In this document: positions 41,506 to 41,543 of the stretch, in pieces
Numbering within the stretch: position 1 is the stretch's first letter
Layout of the letters: every line of letters starts with the position of its first letter
DNA from: JACQPU01 sp039961715
Lineage (GTDB): Bacteria; Bacteroidota; Ignavibacteria; UBA10030
Assembly: GCA_039961715.1 (NCBI GenBank)
Contig: JABRVW010000024.1
Span: forward strand, 1-41,543
Direction of reading: 5' to 3'
Length of the DNA: 41,543 nucleotides
Notes under the pieces: generated by a model
Seen by the model: the letters and a program-made list of their open reading frames with translations, nothing else
Database searches by the model: none
What the model was told of the DNA's origin: nothing
Program-made: the position numbers and the translations under genes

Positions 41506-41543
41506 GCAACGAAATTGGACAAAAACACATGCTTGGTCCACTT

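Overview
The window is a GC-rich (mid-50s percent by eye), gene-dense stretch of a bacterial chromosome. It carries the rod-elongation gene set (mreB, mreC, mreD, mrdA, rodA) and a nearly complete division/cell-wall (dcw) cluster from mraZ to ftsZ. Several features point to the FCB group, most likely a Chlorobi/Ignavibacteria-like or other deep Bacteroidota-related lineage: a DUF2851 protein, purH next to mreB, a transpeptidase with PASTA domains, and a TonB-receptor-like outer membrane protein. MurE carries the DNPR motif, so the peptidoglycan should contain meso-diaminopimelate. This placement is inference; there is no rRNA gene in the window. No tRNA, CRISPR array, insertion sequence or phage gene was seen.

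Left part (1-20164, all minus strand, listed in order of transcription). An SDR dehydrogenase, a GT39/ArnT-like glycosyltransferase, an e(P4)-type acid phosphatase and an S66 LD-carboxypeptidase form a tightly packed operon (20164-15985). Next, behind a well-formed promoter, come purN, purH, mreB, mreC, mreD, mrdA and rodA (15895-8189). These are followed by a membrane-anchored metallophosphoesterase, a TauE/SafE exporter, a DUF1634 protein, a small outer-membrane barrel and a TonB-receptor-like barrel (8151-3235). Then come dcd with its own promoter, pyrF, DUF2851 and the first 27 codons of a Fpg/Nei-type DNA glycosylase that runs off the left edge.

Middle (20165-23564). A divergent promoter region drives a small phosphodiesterase and a HAD hydrolase rightwards. 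These converge on two minus-strand TPM-domain genes. The only long gap in the window (23179-23564) separates the TPM genes from mraZ. It is rich in control signals: a possible terminator, two perfect DnaA boxes, a sigma70-like promoter, and three GTGGG repeats that match a MraZ operator.

Right part (23565-41438, all plus strand). The order is mraZ, rsmH, ftsL-like, ftsI (two PASTA domains), murE, murF, mraY, murD, ftsW, murG, an unrecognised membrane gene, murC, murB, ftsQ, ftsA, ftsZ. Nearly every junction is an ATGA/GTGA overlap or a gap of a few bases, so the run looks like one translationally coupled operon, perhaps with an extra promoter before ftsZ. No ddl gene is present. Together these genes make the UDP-MurNAc-pentapeptide and lipid II, and encode two SEDS/PBP pairs (RodA/PBP2 for elongation, FtsW/FtsI for septation) and their cytoskeletal filaments.

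Most genes are conserved housekeeping genes. The least expected elements are the paired DnaA boxes beside the MraZ operator, the two-TM PH-like protein between murG and murC, the in-frame mraZ/rsmH junction, and the exporter plus outer-membrane-barrel cluster.
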